Positions 15,325 through 23,056 of a stretch of 34,517 nucleotides of DNA are shown piece after piece. Location: positions 1-34,517 of the forward strand of contig JASHPF010000351.1 of NCBI GenBank assembly GCA_030038295.1, written 5' to 3'. Position 1 is the first letter of the stretch, and each line of letters starts with the position of its first letter. This DNA is from Streptosporangiaceae bacterium. GTDB lineage: Bacteria > Actinomycetota > Actinomycetes > Streptosporangiales > Streptosporangiaceae. The notes under the pieces were generated by a model. The model worked only from the letters and a program-made list of their open reading frames with translations. It was not told the DNA's origin and ran no database searches. Made by a program: the position numbers and the translations under genes.

Positions 15325-16341
15325 GTGGCGCACACCGCGTCTCTATCCCAGCTCCAGAAGCCTCCGTGGGCACTCGTGAATGGCCAGCTCGTCCGCTATG
15401 AGGACGTGCAAATCCATATCAGCGCCGAGGCGCTAACGCGGGCGCTGAGTGTCTTCGAGGGCCTCAAGGGATATTGGAGCCAATCGGGAGAGGTGTTCGC
15501 GGTCAGGGAGCCGCGCCGGCACTTCGAGCGGCTCTGCAGGTCGGCGGCACTGCTCCAGATTCCCATCGACTTTACGTACGAGGAATTCTTGGCCGGGCTG
15601 AGGACGCTGGCAGAGCACCTGCTTGATCCTGACCGCGATCTCTGGTTCCGGCCCACCCTGTACGTGACGCAGGGCCACTGGGGCGAAGGAACCAGGGCTG
15701 ACTTGGTGGTTACGGCGTTCAGCCAGCAGAAGGATGACCCGGACCCGATGCGGCTCGGCGTGAGCACGTGGCGACGATCTCCTGACGTGGCGCTGCCATC
15801 CCGCGTGAAGTGCAGCGCAAACTATGTGGTCGCCAGGCTCGCGCGGATCGAAGCTCGGCGACTGGGGTACGACGACGCCCTGCTGCTCAACGACTTCGGC
15901 CGCATCGCGGAGGCGACGGGAGCCTGCGTGCTGATAGCCGATCGCAGCGGCATCGCCACGCCACCGACCAGCGAGTGCTGCCTCGACAGCATCACTGTCG
16001 ATGTCCTGCAGCGCGCGGCCGTCGATCTGGGTCTACCCTTCGAGCGGCGCCCGATCGAACGATCAGAGCTGCTGTCCGCTGACGAATGCGGCCTGGCCGG
16101 CACGATCTCCGAGCTGACGCTCGTGACGGAAGTCGACGGGTTCCACTATTCGCAGGCAGGTGTTCTGTCACGGCTCCGGCAGCGATACCTCGAATTGATG
16201 CGAGGCGAGGGAGAACGTCTGGGCGTCGAGCTCGTTCCGCTGGTCCTTCGTCCGGACGGTTACTGGTCGGCTCCAGACGCACCCGCGGCCGCTTCGGACG
16301 GCACGAGCACGGACTTCGCGCAGCTGAACGCCTCGGCGTAG
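15325..16341 (+). CDS. Class IV PLP-dependent aminotransferase (branched-chain aminotransferase-like)
   Basis: The 338-residue protein follows the fold type IV plan. ALSVFEGLKGYW (about 40-51) matches the BCAT substrate-binding loop. Lys162 in SRVKCSANYVVARL is the expected PLP Schiff-base lysine. LGYDDALLLN and Glu196 in IAEATGACVLI follow in the usual positions. Members transfer amino groups between branched-chain or D-amino acids and 2-oxoglutarate, or cleave 4-amino-4-deoxychorismate. Inside a glycan locus it might supply an amino-acid substituent, but that is inference. GTG 15325 follows AGGAAGG. Its last 82 bases overlap tail-to-tail with the PIG-L gene. Confidence 0.85.
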   Translation: MAHTASLSQLQKPPWALVNGQLVRYEDVQIHISAEALTRALSVFEGLKGYWSQSGEVFAVREPRRHFERLCRSAALLQIPIDFTYEEFLAGLRTLAEHLLDPDRDLWFRPTLYVTQGHWGEGTRADLVVTAFSQQKDDPDPMRLGVSTWRRSPDVALPSRVKCSANYVVARLARIEARRLGYDDALLLNDFGRIAEATGACVLIADRSGIATPPTSECCLDSITVDVLQRAAVDLGLPFERRPIERSELLSADECGLAGTISELTLVTEVDGFHYSQAGVLSRLRQRYLELMRGEGERLGVELVPLVLRPDGYWSAPDAPAAASDGTSTDFAQLNASA

Positions 16342-16952
16342 GGCGCGCGGCATTCGATCCCGCGGAGCCTGGCCAGGCCGAGGAACACCTCCTCGTCCCA
16401 CCAGTCGCGGCCGTGCTGGGAGGGGAAGCACTTGTGCAACAGCTCCACCTTGCGCCGCGCGCGATCAGCGGACATGGGGACGTACATGGACGGCTGGCCG
16501 CGGCCCAGATCGCCGTCCCACTTCGGGATCTCGTAGCCGAGGCACAGGTGATCGCGGAACACCGTCGGGATGATCTCGGCGATCGTCCGGTGATCCTGAT
16601 GCGCATCGCGCTCGTGCGGCGCGATGATCAGGTCTGGAACGCACGAGCTGGCCACCTCGGTGAGGATGCTTTTCACCTCGCCCCAGATCGCCGGTAGCCG
16701 GCCCTCGGGCAAGGTGTGCAACGTGAAGGTGACGTCCGCGCCAGGGAAGAAGCAGCTTGCTGCGTGCCGCGCTTCCGCTTGCCGGTCCGCGCTGCCGGTA
16801 AGCAGGACGTAGCGCACGCGCAGGCCGGGATGACTATTCGCCAGGGCCATGGCGAGACCGCCCGCGCCGATCTCGATATCGTCCGGGTGCGCGCCGACGG
16901 CCATCACGTGCAGGTCCGCCTGCGGCGGGATCGCCAGGCCTAGGGACAGCAT
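16260..16952 (-). CDS. PIG-L family deacetylase
   Basis: The predicted 230 residues contain VMAVGAHPDDIEIGAGG, with the AHPDD zinc-site motif at about residues 20-24, and later IIAPHERDAHQDHRTIAEI, whose HxxH-type histidines complete the metal site. Family members (LmbE, MshB, PIG-L) remove acetyl from N-acetylglucosamine-type sugars. Here it probably deacetylates an amino sugar in the glycan precursor. ATG 16952 lies 7 bases after the nucleotidylyltransferase stop. An earlier in-frame ATG at 17015 would overlap that gene by 56 bases and add an Arg-rich tail, so it is less likely. The C-terminal codons overlap the convergent aminotransferase gene. Confidence 0.85.
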   Translation of the reverse strand: MLSLGLAIPPQADLHVMAVGAHPDDIEIGAGGLAMALANSHPGLRVRYVLLTGSADRQAEARHAASCFFPGADVTFTLHTLPEGRLPAIWGEVKSILTEVASSCVPDLIIAPHERDAHQDHRTIAEIIPTVFRDHLCLGYEIPKWDGDLGRGQPSMYVPMSADRARRKVELLHKCFPSQHGRDWWDEEVFLGLARLRGIECRAPYAEAFSCAKSVLVPSEAAAGASGADQ

Positions 16953-16959
16953 CAAGCAC

Positions 16960-17838
16960 TCAGCCGAGCGCTGGCGTCGGCGGCGCCGCGGCGGCTCCGG
17001 CGCTGACGTCGCCAAGACCGTCCATGGCGATGCCTTCGGCGGGGACGGCGGCCGAGCGGTCGGCGTCCCAGATCATCCACGGGCAGTAACCCCGGTGGTA
17101 CATCTCCTCGAGTTGCGCTCGTTCCTTCACCGTGTCGGCGGGTGACCAGTAGCCCTTATAGGGATAGGCCAGGACGCGCCGCTCCGGGACCAGTCGCCGC
17201 ATGATGGCATCCTCGACCAGATCCTCACCCTCACTGAGGTAGTCGAAGATCTCTGGCCGGAGGACGAAGTACCCCCCGTTCTCCCACTGGCGCAGGTCAC
17301 GCATGGGAATCAGCTGATTGATCAGCCCGTCATCGCCGATCTCCACCACGTGGTGCGAAGACTGCGGCGGGACAGCCAGCAAGCTGGCCACCGCGCTGCT
17401 GCCCTCGAACCTGGTGATGATGTCCGGCAATGGCGCATTGGTCAACACGTCGGCGTAATTGGCGAGGAACACTGGCTCGCCGTCCACGAATCGCCGCACC
17501 CGGCGGAGCCGCTCGCCTATCGGCGAGTTCAGCCCCGTGTCCACAAACGTGATCCGCCATTCGGAGATGTCGGTCCGGAACAGACTGACATCCCGTGCCC
17601 CGTTCTCCAGCACGAAGTCATTCGACGTGGTCTCGTCGTAGTGCAGAAAGAAATCCTTCACATGCGAAGCGCCGTAGCCGAGGCACAGCACGAAGTCGGT
17701 GTGACCGAAATGCGCGTAGTAGCGCATCACGTGCCACAGCAGGGGCCGCTCCCCGACCATGGCCATCGGTTTGGGAGCGTCGGTGACGCCGTCGCGCATC
17801 CGCATGCCCAGCCCGCCACAGAACAGGACGACCTTCAC
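16960..17838 (-). CDS. Glucose-1-phosphate cytidylyltransferase-like nucleotidylyltransferase (RfbF type)
   Basis: The 292-residue protein starts MKVVLFCGGLGMRMRDGVTD and APKPMAMVGERPLLWHVMRY, the nucleotide-binding GGxGxR...PKPM signature. YAHFGHTDFVLCLGYGASHV is close to the RfbF subgroup. GYWSPADTVKERAQLEEMYH near 230-250 is typical as well. It should make an NDP-sugar (CDP-glucose in RfbF) from a sugar 1-phosphate and NTP. No CDP-glucose 4,6-dehydratase is visible in the window. GTG 17838 follows GAGGAGG by seven bases, 11 bases behind the methyltransferase stop. The C-terminal 35 residues are Ala/Pro-rich and probably unstructured. Confidence 0.87.
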   Translation of the reverse strand: MKVVLFCGGLGMRMRDGVTDAPKPMAMVGERPLLWHVMRYYAHFGHTDFVLCLGYGASHVKDFFLHYDETTSNDFVLENGARDVSLFRTDISEWRITFVDTGLNSPIGERLRRVRRFVDGEPVFLANYADVLTNAPLPDIITRFEGSSAVASLLAVPPQSSHHVVEIGDDGLINQLIPMRDLRQWENGGYFVLRPEIFDYLSEGEDLVEDAIMRRLVPERRVLAYPYKGYWSPADTVKERAQLEEMYHRGYCPWMIWDADRSAAVPAEGIAMDGLGDVSAGAAAAPPTPALG

Positions 17839-17849
17839 GGGGAACCTCC

Positions 17850-19097
17850 TCAGACCACGTCAAGCTCGGGAATCGGGAACACGAGCCGGCCACCCCACTC
17901 GCGGACATACTCGAGCTGCTTGACGAGCTCCGTCCTGAGATTCCACGGCAGCACAAGGATGTAATCGGGCTTCGTTTCGGCCAGCTGATCCGGCGCGTAG
18001 ATCGGGATATGCGTGCCCGGCAGGAACCTGCCTTGCTTCACCGTGCTCCGGTCTACGGTGTATGCCAGCAGGTCGGACCGGATACCGCAGTGGTTGAGCA
18101 GCGTGTTGCCTTTCCCCGGGGCGCCGTAGCCAGCTACCGAGTGGCCGTCCGCCGCAGCGCCGAGCAGGAACGTGAGCAGGTCACTCTTGATCTTCAGCAC
18201 CTGTCGGGCGAAGCCGGCGTGACCCGCTACCGTGTGGAGCCCAGCTGCCTCCTCGGCGTCGAGTACAGCCTTGACCCGGCTGGTCGGCTCGCCGGCGGCC
18301 TCGACAGGCTGGGCGTGGACGCGCAGCGATCCGCCGTGCGTCTCCAGTTCGTCCACGTCCACCACGCGCAACCCGGCGACGCCGAGCGCACGCGATGAGG
18401 TCAGCAGCGAAAGATAAGAAAAGTGCTCGTGGTAGATCGTGTCGTACTGCCGCCGCTCGATCAGCCTGAGCAGATGGGGGAACTCCAGCGTCACCGTGCC
18501 GCTTTCCTTCACGAGCGCACGCAGGCCGCTGGCAAAACCACGGATGTCCGGGACGTGGGCAAACACGTTGTTCGCGGCGACGAGGTCAGCTTGCCCGTAG
18601 CGCTCCGCGATCTGGCGGCCGGTTTCTGGCCCGAGAAACTGAACCTCGGTCCTGATGCCGCGAGCACGCGCCGCGGCCGCGACGTTGGCGGCCGGCTCGA
18701 CGCCCAGTACCGGGATTCCCGCTGCGAGGAAGTGCTGCAGCAGATATCCGTCGTTGCTGGCTACCTCGGTGACGAGGCTGTTCGTGCCCAGGCCGAGCCG
18801 ATCGATCATCGCGTCGGCATATCGCCTCGCGTGCTCGACCCACGAATCCGAATAAGACGAGAAGTACGCGTAATCCGAGAAGATATCCTCTCCGGGTACG
18901 TACGCCGGCAGCTGTACGAGCAAGCACGAGTCGCATATCCGGACATGCAGCGGATAAAAGACCTCGGCCGAGTCCAGCTTGTCCGCGGGAACGTAGCTCT
19001 CGCACAGCGGAGACATTCCCAGGTCAACAAAAGTCCGCGTGACGGTGGCGTCACACAGCCGACATGAATACTGCAAGGAGGCGCCCTGCCCTCTCAC
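17850..19097 (-). CDS. Sugar C-methyltransferase, SAM-dependent (NovU/TylC3-like)
   Basis: The 415 residues hold the three-part plan of nucleotide-sugar C-methyltransferases. First is a zinc-binding N-terminal domain with CRLC (12-15) and CDSC (about 55-58). Next is a SAM-binding domain with VTEVASNDGYLLQHF (about 110-124) and NVFAHVPDIRGFASGL. Last is a C-terminal domain with SVAGYGAPGKGNTLLNHCGI. Relatives methylate C-3 or C-5 of NDP-4-keto-6-deoxyhexoses to make branched sugars. It leads a minus operon with the nucleotidylyltransferase and PIG-L genes. GTG 19097 is the upstream start; a TTG eight codons later is an alternative. Confidence 0.87.
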   Translation of the reverse strand: MRGQGASLQYSCRLCDATVTRTFVDLGMSPLCESYVPADKLDSAEVFYPLHVRICDSCLLVQLPAYVPGEDIFSDYAYFSSYSDSWVEHARRYADAMIDRLGLGTNSLVTEVASNDGYLLQHFLAAGIPVLGVEPAANVAAAARARGIRTEVQFLGPETGRQIAERYGQADLVAANNVFAHVPDIRGFASGLRALVKESGTVTLEFPHLLRLIERRQYDTIYHEHFSYLSLLTSSRALGVAGLRVVDVDELETHGGSLRVHAQPVEAAGEPTSRVKAVLDAEEAAGLHTVAGHAGFARQVLKIKSDLLTFLLGAAADGHSVAGYGAPGKGNTLLNHCGIRSDLLAYTVDRSTVKQGRFLPGTHIPIYAPDQLAETKPDYILVLPWNLRTELVKQLEYVREWGGRLVFPIPELDVV

Positions 19098-19230
19098 TAG
19101 CGAGCCCGCTGCCGGGCGTCCCGATCCTGACTGCGGGAGCGAGTCCCGACGTGCGCGAACGACTTTGCGGGAAGCCTCGGAGCCTCGTCTTCGACGCGTT
19201 TAGCCTCGGGTGCGGAAAGGAATGCCGACC

Positions 19231-20343
19231 ATGACCCACTTCGCCTGCCGATCGTGTCGCGGCGGCGTCGGCGCCATCGTGCTGGACCTGGGCAGCCAGC
19301 CCGCGTCTGACTTCTTTCCCGCGATGGGTGATCCCGGGCCTGATCCGGTCTACCCGCTTCAGATGTGGCTCTGCTCGGCCTGCGGCCTGGCTCAGCTGGT
19401 CGCCGACCCGACCGTCGCAGACGAGCCGAGAGGTGCCGAGCCGGCCGCGCTCGTCGCGCAGGCCGCGGACGCGGTGAGCCGCGTCGCGGCGGCTGGGCTC
19501 CTGCCTGCCGGAGCCTCCGTCGCCGAGTACGGCAGCCCGCACGGCGGGTCCTGGCTCGGCCTGGCGATGGATCGCGGCCTTGAGCCCGTGGCAGACACCG
19601 AGCCTGCCGACGTGATCATCGACTGTTTCGGCATGATGCATGCGGCCGACCAGCGCGCAGCGCTCGCGGCACGAGCGGCGAGACTGACCAGCGGGGGAGT
19701 GCTGCTGCTGCAGTACCACTCGCTCGAGACGATCATCCGGTACGGTCAGTGGAACGCCTTGCGGCATGGCCACTACGCCTACTACTCCACAACCGCCCTC
19801 GCGACGATGCTGGCCAGCCACTGCCTCGTTGCACGAACGGCATGGCGGTTCGACCTCTATGGCGGCACCGTGCTGCTGGCGGCCACCCCCAAGGCAGCCC
19901 GCTGCCCCGACCCGGACGCCGCGGTTGCATCGCTGCTGGACTCTGAGGCTACGACCGGCGTCTGTGATCCTGCTGTGCTGTCCGGTTTGCAGACTGACAT
20001 GCGGCGCCGGGTGGCGGGCTTGCGCGACTGGCTGGCCGCGGAGCGGTCCGCCGGCCGCCGGGTGCTCGGCTACGGAGCCGCGTCTCGCGCGGTTGCGCTG
20101 CTCAGCATGGCGGGCATCGACAGCACTCTGCTGCCGGGAATAGTCGACGCTTCTCCGGGCAAGCGCGGGCTGCGGATGCCCGGCACCGACATCCCCATTC
20201 TGGACACCGACGTGCTTCGCACGGGGCAGGTCGACGCGGTGCTGCTGTTCGTCGCCGACCTCAGCACCGAAGTCCGGGGCGCGTTTCCCGAGGTGGAAGG
20301 GGCCGGCGGCCGGTGGGTGGTGGCTGACACCATGGGGGGCTGA
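19231..20343 (+). CDS. Diverged C-methyltransferase-like protein
   Basis: This 370-residue protein has the same three-part plan as the neighbouring C-methyltransferase but is shorter. CRSC and CSAC pairs form the N-terminal zinc domain. VAEYGSPHGGSWLG is the weak counterpart of SAM motif I. The C-terminal domain is clear (RVLGYGAASRAVALLSMAGI, LPGIVDASPGKRGLRMPGTD). The middle domain has lost about 35-40 residues and its conserved post-motif segments, so catalysis is doubtful; it may bind or assist the other enzyme, or act on another substrate. ATG 19231 follows GAAAGG by ten bases; in-frame GTG 19210 and ATG 19222 are alternatives. It is divergent from the first methyltransferase gene. Confidence 0.72.
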   Translation: MTHFACRSCRGGVGAIVLDLGSQPASDFFPAMGDPGPDPVYPLQMWLCSACGLAQLVADPTVADEPRGAEPAALVAQAADAVSRVAAAGLLPAGASVAEYGSPHGGSWLGLAMDRGLEPVADTEPADVIIDCFGMMHAADQRAALAARAARLTSGGVLLLQYHSLETIIRYGQWNALRHGHYAYYSTTALATMLASHCLVARTAWRFDLYGGTVLLAATPKAARCPDPDAAVASLLDSEATTGVCDPAVLSGLQTDMRRRVAGLRDWLAAERSAGRRVLGYGAASRAVALLSMAGIDSTLLPGIVDASPGKRGLRMPGTDIPILDTDVLRTGQVDAVLLFVADLSTEVRGAFPEVEGAGGRWVVADTMGG

Positions 20344-20354
20344 CACGGGCTGCC

Positions 20355-20987
20355 TCAAGCGGGCTGCAGAATCAGCCGGAGCCGCTCAAGGCAGCGTCCG
20401 CGAGTTGGGCCGATACTGCCGATCGGGAGGCCCAGCTGGTCGGATATCTCGGTGTAGGAAACGGGGGGATCGGCCATCAGAAGCTCAAGCAGTCGCTGTG
20501 ACCTGACCGGCAGCGTGGCGACTGCCTCGCGGACGGCCTGTGCGCGTTCCTCTGCGAGCAGCCGTTCGTCGACTTCCGGCTGATGCCCCGCGGGGCCGCT
20601 GAACGCGGCGTCGTGGTCGTCGACCAGCGTGACCCGCTTGCTGGCGGCCAGGTGACGGAGGCACTCGTGCCGTGCGGTGGTCGCGAGCCAGCTGCCGATC
20701 CGCTCGGGATACTCGATCCGGTGGATGTGCTCGAGCAACCGCAGCCACGTCGCCTGAACCACATCCGCGGCGTCCACCTCTGCCAGCTTGAAGTCCCTGG
20801 TCATCGCCCAGAGCAGCCGCGAGTACTGGTCGACAAGACGCTCCCAGGCTGACTTGTCGCCGGCGGCGGCGCTGCGCACAAGACCGGCGACGTCCGGGGC
20901 TATCTCATGGTGATGGGGACCTACCACGACGATGTTGTCCAGACCGCGCGGCACGCTCTGCCTGGTGCTGTCGGGTGAGGTAGTCAA
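20355..20987 (-). CDS. ECF/sigma-70 family RNA polymerase sigma factor
   Basis: About 210 residues. Region 2 includes AWERLVDQYSRLLWAMTRDF and DVVQATWLRLLEHIHRIEYP. The ASKRVTLVDDHDA linker follows. Region 4 is AVATLPVRSQRLLELLMADP then SYTEISDQLGLPIGSIGPTR and CLERLRLIL. This is a normal ECF factor in length. TTG 20987 overlaps the stop of the sugar transferase gene (TTGA), the same junction type as at 837-840; GTG 20927 is a shorter alternative. No anti-sigma gene follows: the plus-strand methyltransferase-like gene converges with an 11-base gap. Co-transcription with the initiating sugar transferase suggests control tied to glycan synthesis. Confidence 0.83.
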   Translation of the reverse strand: MTTSPDSTRQSVPRGLDNIVVVGPHHHEIAPDVAGLVRSAAAGDKSAWERLVDQYSRLLWAMTRDFKLAEVDAADVVQATWLRLLEHIHRIEYPERIGSWLATTARHECLRHLAASKRVTLVDDHDAAFSGPAGHQPEVDERLLAEERAQAVREAVATLPVRSQRLLELLMADPPVSYTEISDQLGLPIGSIGPTRGRCLERLRLILQPA

Positions 20988-22444
20988 TACGCACCGTCCC
21001 CGTGTGATACGGCGGACCACGTTTTCCACAAGATCTGCAGGTCCAGGACGAACGACCAGTTCTCCACGTACCGCACATCGAGCCGGACCGCCTCGTCCCA
21101 CGCCAGATCTGAGCGCCCGCTGACCTGCCAGAGGCCCGTGAGCCCTGGCTTGACCGCGAGCCGGCGCCGCATGTGATGGGCGTATGCATCGGTCTCGCTC
21201 GGCAGTGCGGGCCGCGGACCGACCAGGGACATGTCCCCCACCAGGACGTTGATGAGCTGCGGGAGCTCATCGAGCGACCTGCGTCGAAGCCGCTCGCCGA
21301 CCCGGGTGACCCGCGGATCCTTGCGGATCTTGAACAGCAGGCCGTCGCTCTCGTTGAGCGCCTGGACTTCGGCGAGCCGCTGCTCGGCGTCCACGACCAT
21401 GGTGCGGAACTTGTAGAGCGTGAAGGTCTTGCCGTCCTTGCCGACCCTGGTCTGCCGGAACAGCACGGGACCGCTGTCGCCGAGCTTGATGGCGACAGCC
21501 AGCGTGGCCAGGAGCGGTAGCAGAACGAGAAGGGCGGAAGCCGCCACGACTCGGTCAAAAGCCGACTTGATGAGCCACCGGACGCCGGTAAATTCCGGAT
21601 GGTCCATGTGCAGCAGTGGGAGCCCAGCTATTGGCCTGATGGTCGTGCGGGGACCGGCCACGTCGAGCAGCGCGGGCGCGACGCACAGATCGGTGTCCGT
21701 TTTTTCCAGCGACCAGGCGAGATCCCGCAACCGTGCGCCGCTCATTTCCGGACACGCCAGCACGGCGACAGTGTCCACGTGCATCCACTCCACGACCTCG
21801 GTGACGTTGCCGAGGCCGCCGACGACGGGCAGGCCGTCGATCTCCTCCGGTCTGTCCGGACCAAGCACGCAGGCGGCCACGGCGCGCAGACCGTGGTGGG
21901 TGTCCCGGCGTAGCAAAGCGGCGAGCTCGGCGATTACGTCCGCGTGTCCGACGAGCACGGCGCGGCGCATGCATGCGCCATGCACGCGCCTGATGTGCAG
22001 CCGCTTCCGCAGTGCGTACCTGGCCACGAGGTCGGAAGCAATGGTGGCTGGCAACGCAATGACGACATAGACCCGCGACGCTTCGGTTCTGGTGGCGTAC
22101 GAAACAAAGGCGACCACCGCAATGAGGCAGATGCCGCCGTTGAGGACCCGGCGGAACTCATCGGTTCCCACCCCGATGAACCGTGGGTCATAGGCGCCGG
22201 CCAAGACGAGAACGACCAGCCACAGCACCGGCATGCTGAGCGCGAACCACAGGTAGGCCACCGCGTGCGCCTGACCCCCGAACCGCACCTCGAACGCCAC
22301 CAAGCCAGCGGCCAGGGCGCAGCACGCGTCTGTCACGGCTACCTTCCGCAGGTAGCTTCCTGTCCAGCTCGCAGCGCGGCGCGCCGCCAGCCGGGTGAAC
22401 CGGCCGACGTCTACTGGCTCGGGTGCGGTCAACCGCTCCGGCAC
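20984..22444 (-). CDS. Initiating polyprenyl-phosphate sugar phosphotransferase (WbaP/CpsE type)
   Basis: The 486-residue membrane enzyme has N-terminal membrane segments (about 40-150), a CoA-binding-like cytoplasmic part (RRAVLVGHADVIAELAALL), and a C-terminal bacterial sugar transferase domain from about 285. That domain begins FDRVVAASALLVLLPLLATL, then VLFRQTRVGKDGKTFTLYKF, RTMVVDAEQRL, RRRSLDELPQLINVLVGDMS and LVGPRPALP, and ends with VKPGLTGLWQVSGRSDL. It transfers a sugar 1-phosphate from an NDP-sugar to undecaprenyl (or decaprenyl) phosphate, the first step of the glycan. GTG 22444 follows GGAGGG by five bases. The sigma gene downstream overlaps its stop. It marks the right edge of the glycan locus. 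Confidence 0.92.
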   Translation of the reverse strand: MPERLTAPEPVDVGRFTRLAARRAASWTGSYLRKVAVTDACCALAAGLVAFEVRFGGQAHAVAYLWFALSMPVLWLVVLVLAGAYDPRFIGVGTDEFRRVLNGGICLIAVVAFVSYATRTEASRVYVVIALPATIASDLVARYALRKRLHIRRVHGACMRRAVLVGHADVIAELAALLRRDTHHGLRAVAACVLGPDRPEEIDGLPVVGGLGNVTEVVEWMHVDTVAVLACPEMSGARLRDLAWSLEKTDTDLCVAPALLDVAGPRTTIRPIAGLPLLHMDHPEFTGVRWLIKSAFDRVVAASALLVLLPLLATLAVAIKLGDSGPVLFRQTRVGKDGKTFTLYKFRTMVVDAEQRLAEVQALNESDGLLFKIRKDPRVTRVGERLRRRSLDELPQLINVLVGDMSLVGPRPALPSETDAYAHHMRRRLAVKPGLTGLWQVSGRSDLAWDEAVRLDVRYVENWSFVLDLQILWKTWSAVSHGDGAY

Positions 22445-22599
22445 GGCGCCCTCCTACACACGTAAATGCAAGTGCGCAGCGACCCCCGTAGCGGCGCACC
22501 TGGTCCCCCCCTGTGCCTCGGTGGCATTACGAAAGACGCGCAGATAAACGCCGTGGTTGACAGCTTGGAGGATGAACAACTGGTGCGGATGCCAGAACT

Positions 22600-22609
22600 G
22601 CATTAATGC
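22600..22609. promoter_or_regulatory. 10-bp perfect palindrome in the divergent promoter region
   Basis: GCATTAATGC is a perfect palindrome in the 252-base region between the sugar transferase and the deaminase-like gene. A TTGACA hexamer at 22557-22562 on the plus strand lacks a matching -10. The palindrome could be an operator half, but only one copy is seen, so this is weak. Confidence 0.25.
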
Positions 22610-22683
22610 GACTGACGGGACACGCCCGGTAGGGCGCGGCGCACCCGCGGGAAAGCCGCCCGTCGCTGGTCCACGATGACCGC

Positions 22684-22689
22684 TACTAT
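22684..22689 (+). promoter_or_regulatory. -10 element for the deaminase-like gene, leaderless
   Basis: TACTAT fits the TAnnnT -10 pattern and lies seven bases before GTG 22697. Transcription would start at or next to the start codon. There is no ribosome site before this GTG. Confidence 0.5.
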
Positions 22690-22696
22690 CGGCTCC

Positions 22697-23050
22697 GTGA
22701 GCGAGGTGGTGCCAGTGGCGCCCGGCCCGGAAGATCTCAAGATCATCACTCTCGCCAGGGCGGCCCGAGCGCGGGTCGCGGCGGCAGAGGGGGCCGCGGT
22801 GCGTGACGAGACCGGTCGCACGTACGCCGCGGCGGCGGTAGCGCTGCCGTCGCTGCACCTATCCGCATTGCATCTCGCTGTTGCCATGGCAGCCTCCAGT
22901 GGCGCGCAGACGCTGGAGGCGGCCGCGCTGGTCAGTGACGGCGAGGCGGTGGACCCGCGCGACCTGGCTGCCGTCCGTGAGCTAGGGCCGGATGTCGTGG
23001 TATTCCACGCCGCCCCGGACGGCACTGTCCTCGCGACTTTGCGGCTGTGA
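22697..23050 (+). CDS. Cytidine-deaminase-like conserved protein (Rv2365c-type) upstream of era
   Basis: The 117-residue protein contains IITLARAARARVAAAEGAAV, then DETGRTYAAAAVALPSLHLS and ALHLAVAMAASSGAQTLEAA. This follows the cytidine deaminase fold, but the zinc motifs (C/HAE and PCxxC) are absent, so deamination is not expected. It occupies the place of the short conserved gene found just before era in many actinobacteria. GTG 22697 is chosen because TACTAT lies seven bases upstream; ATG 22676 would fall before that promoter element. The function in the era neighbourhood is unknown. Confidence 0.75.
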   Translation: MSEVVPVAPGPEDLKIITLARAARARVAAAEGAAVRDETGRTYAAAAVALPSLHLSALHLAVAMAASSGAQTLEAAALVSDGEAVDPRDLAAVRELGPDVVVFHAAPDGTVLATLRL

Positions 23051-23056
23051 GGTTCG

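Noticed and set aside
19051-20358. 435-codon minus-strand open frame
   Set aside because: It lies antisense to the diverged methyltransferase gene and its translation has no recognisable motif; it arises from the GC-rich codon bias.
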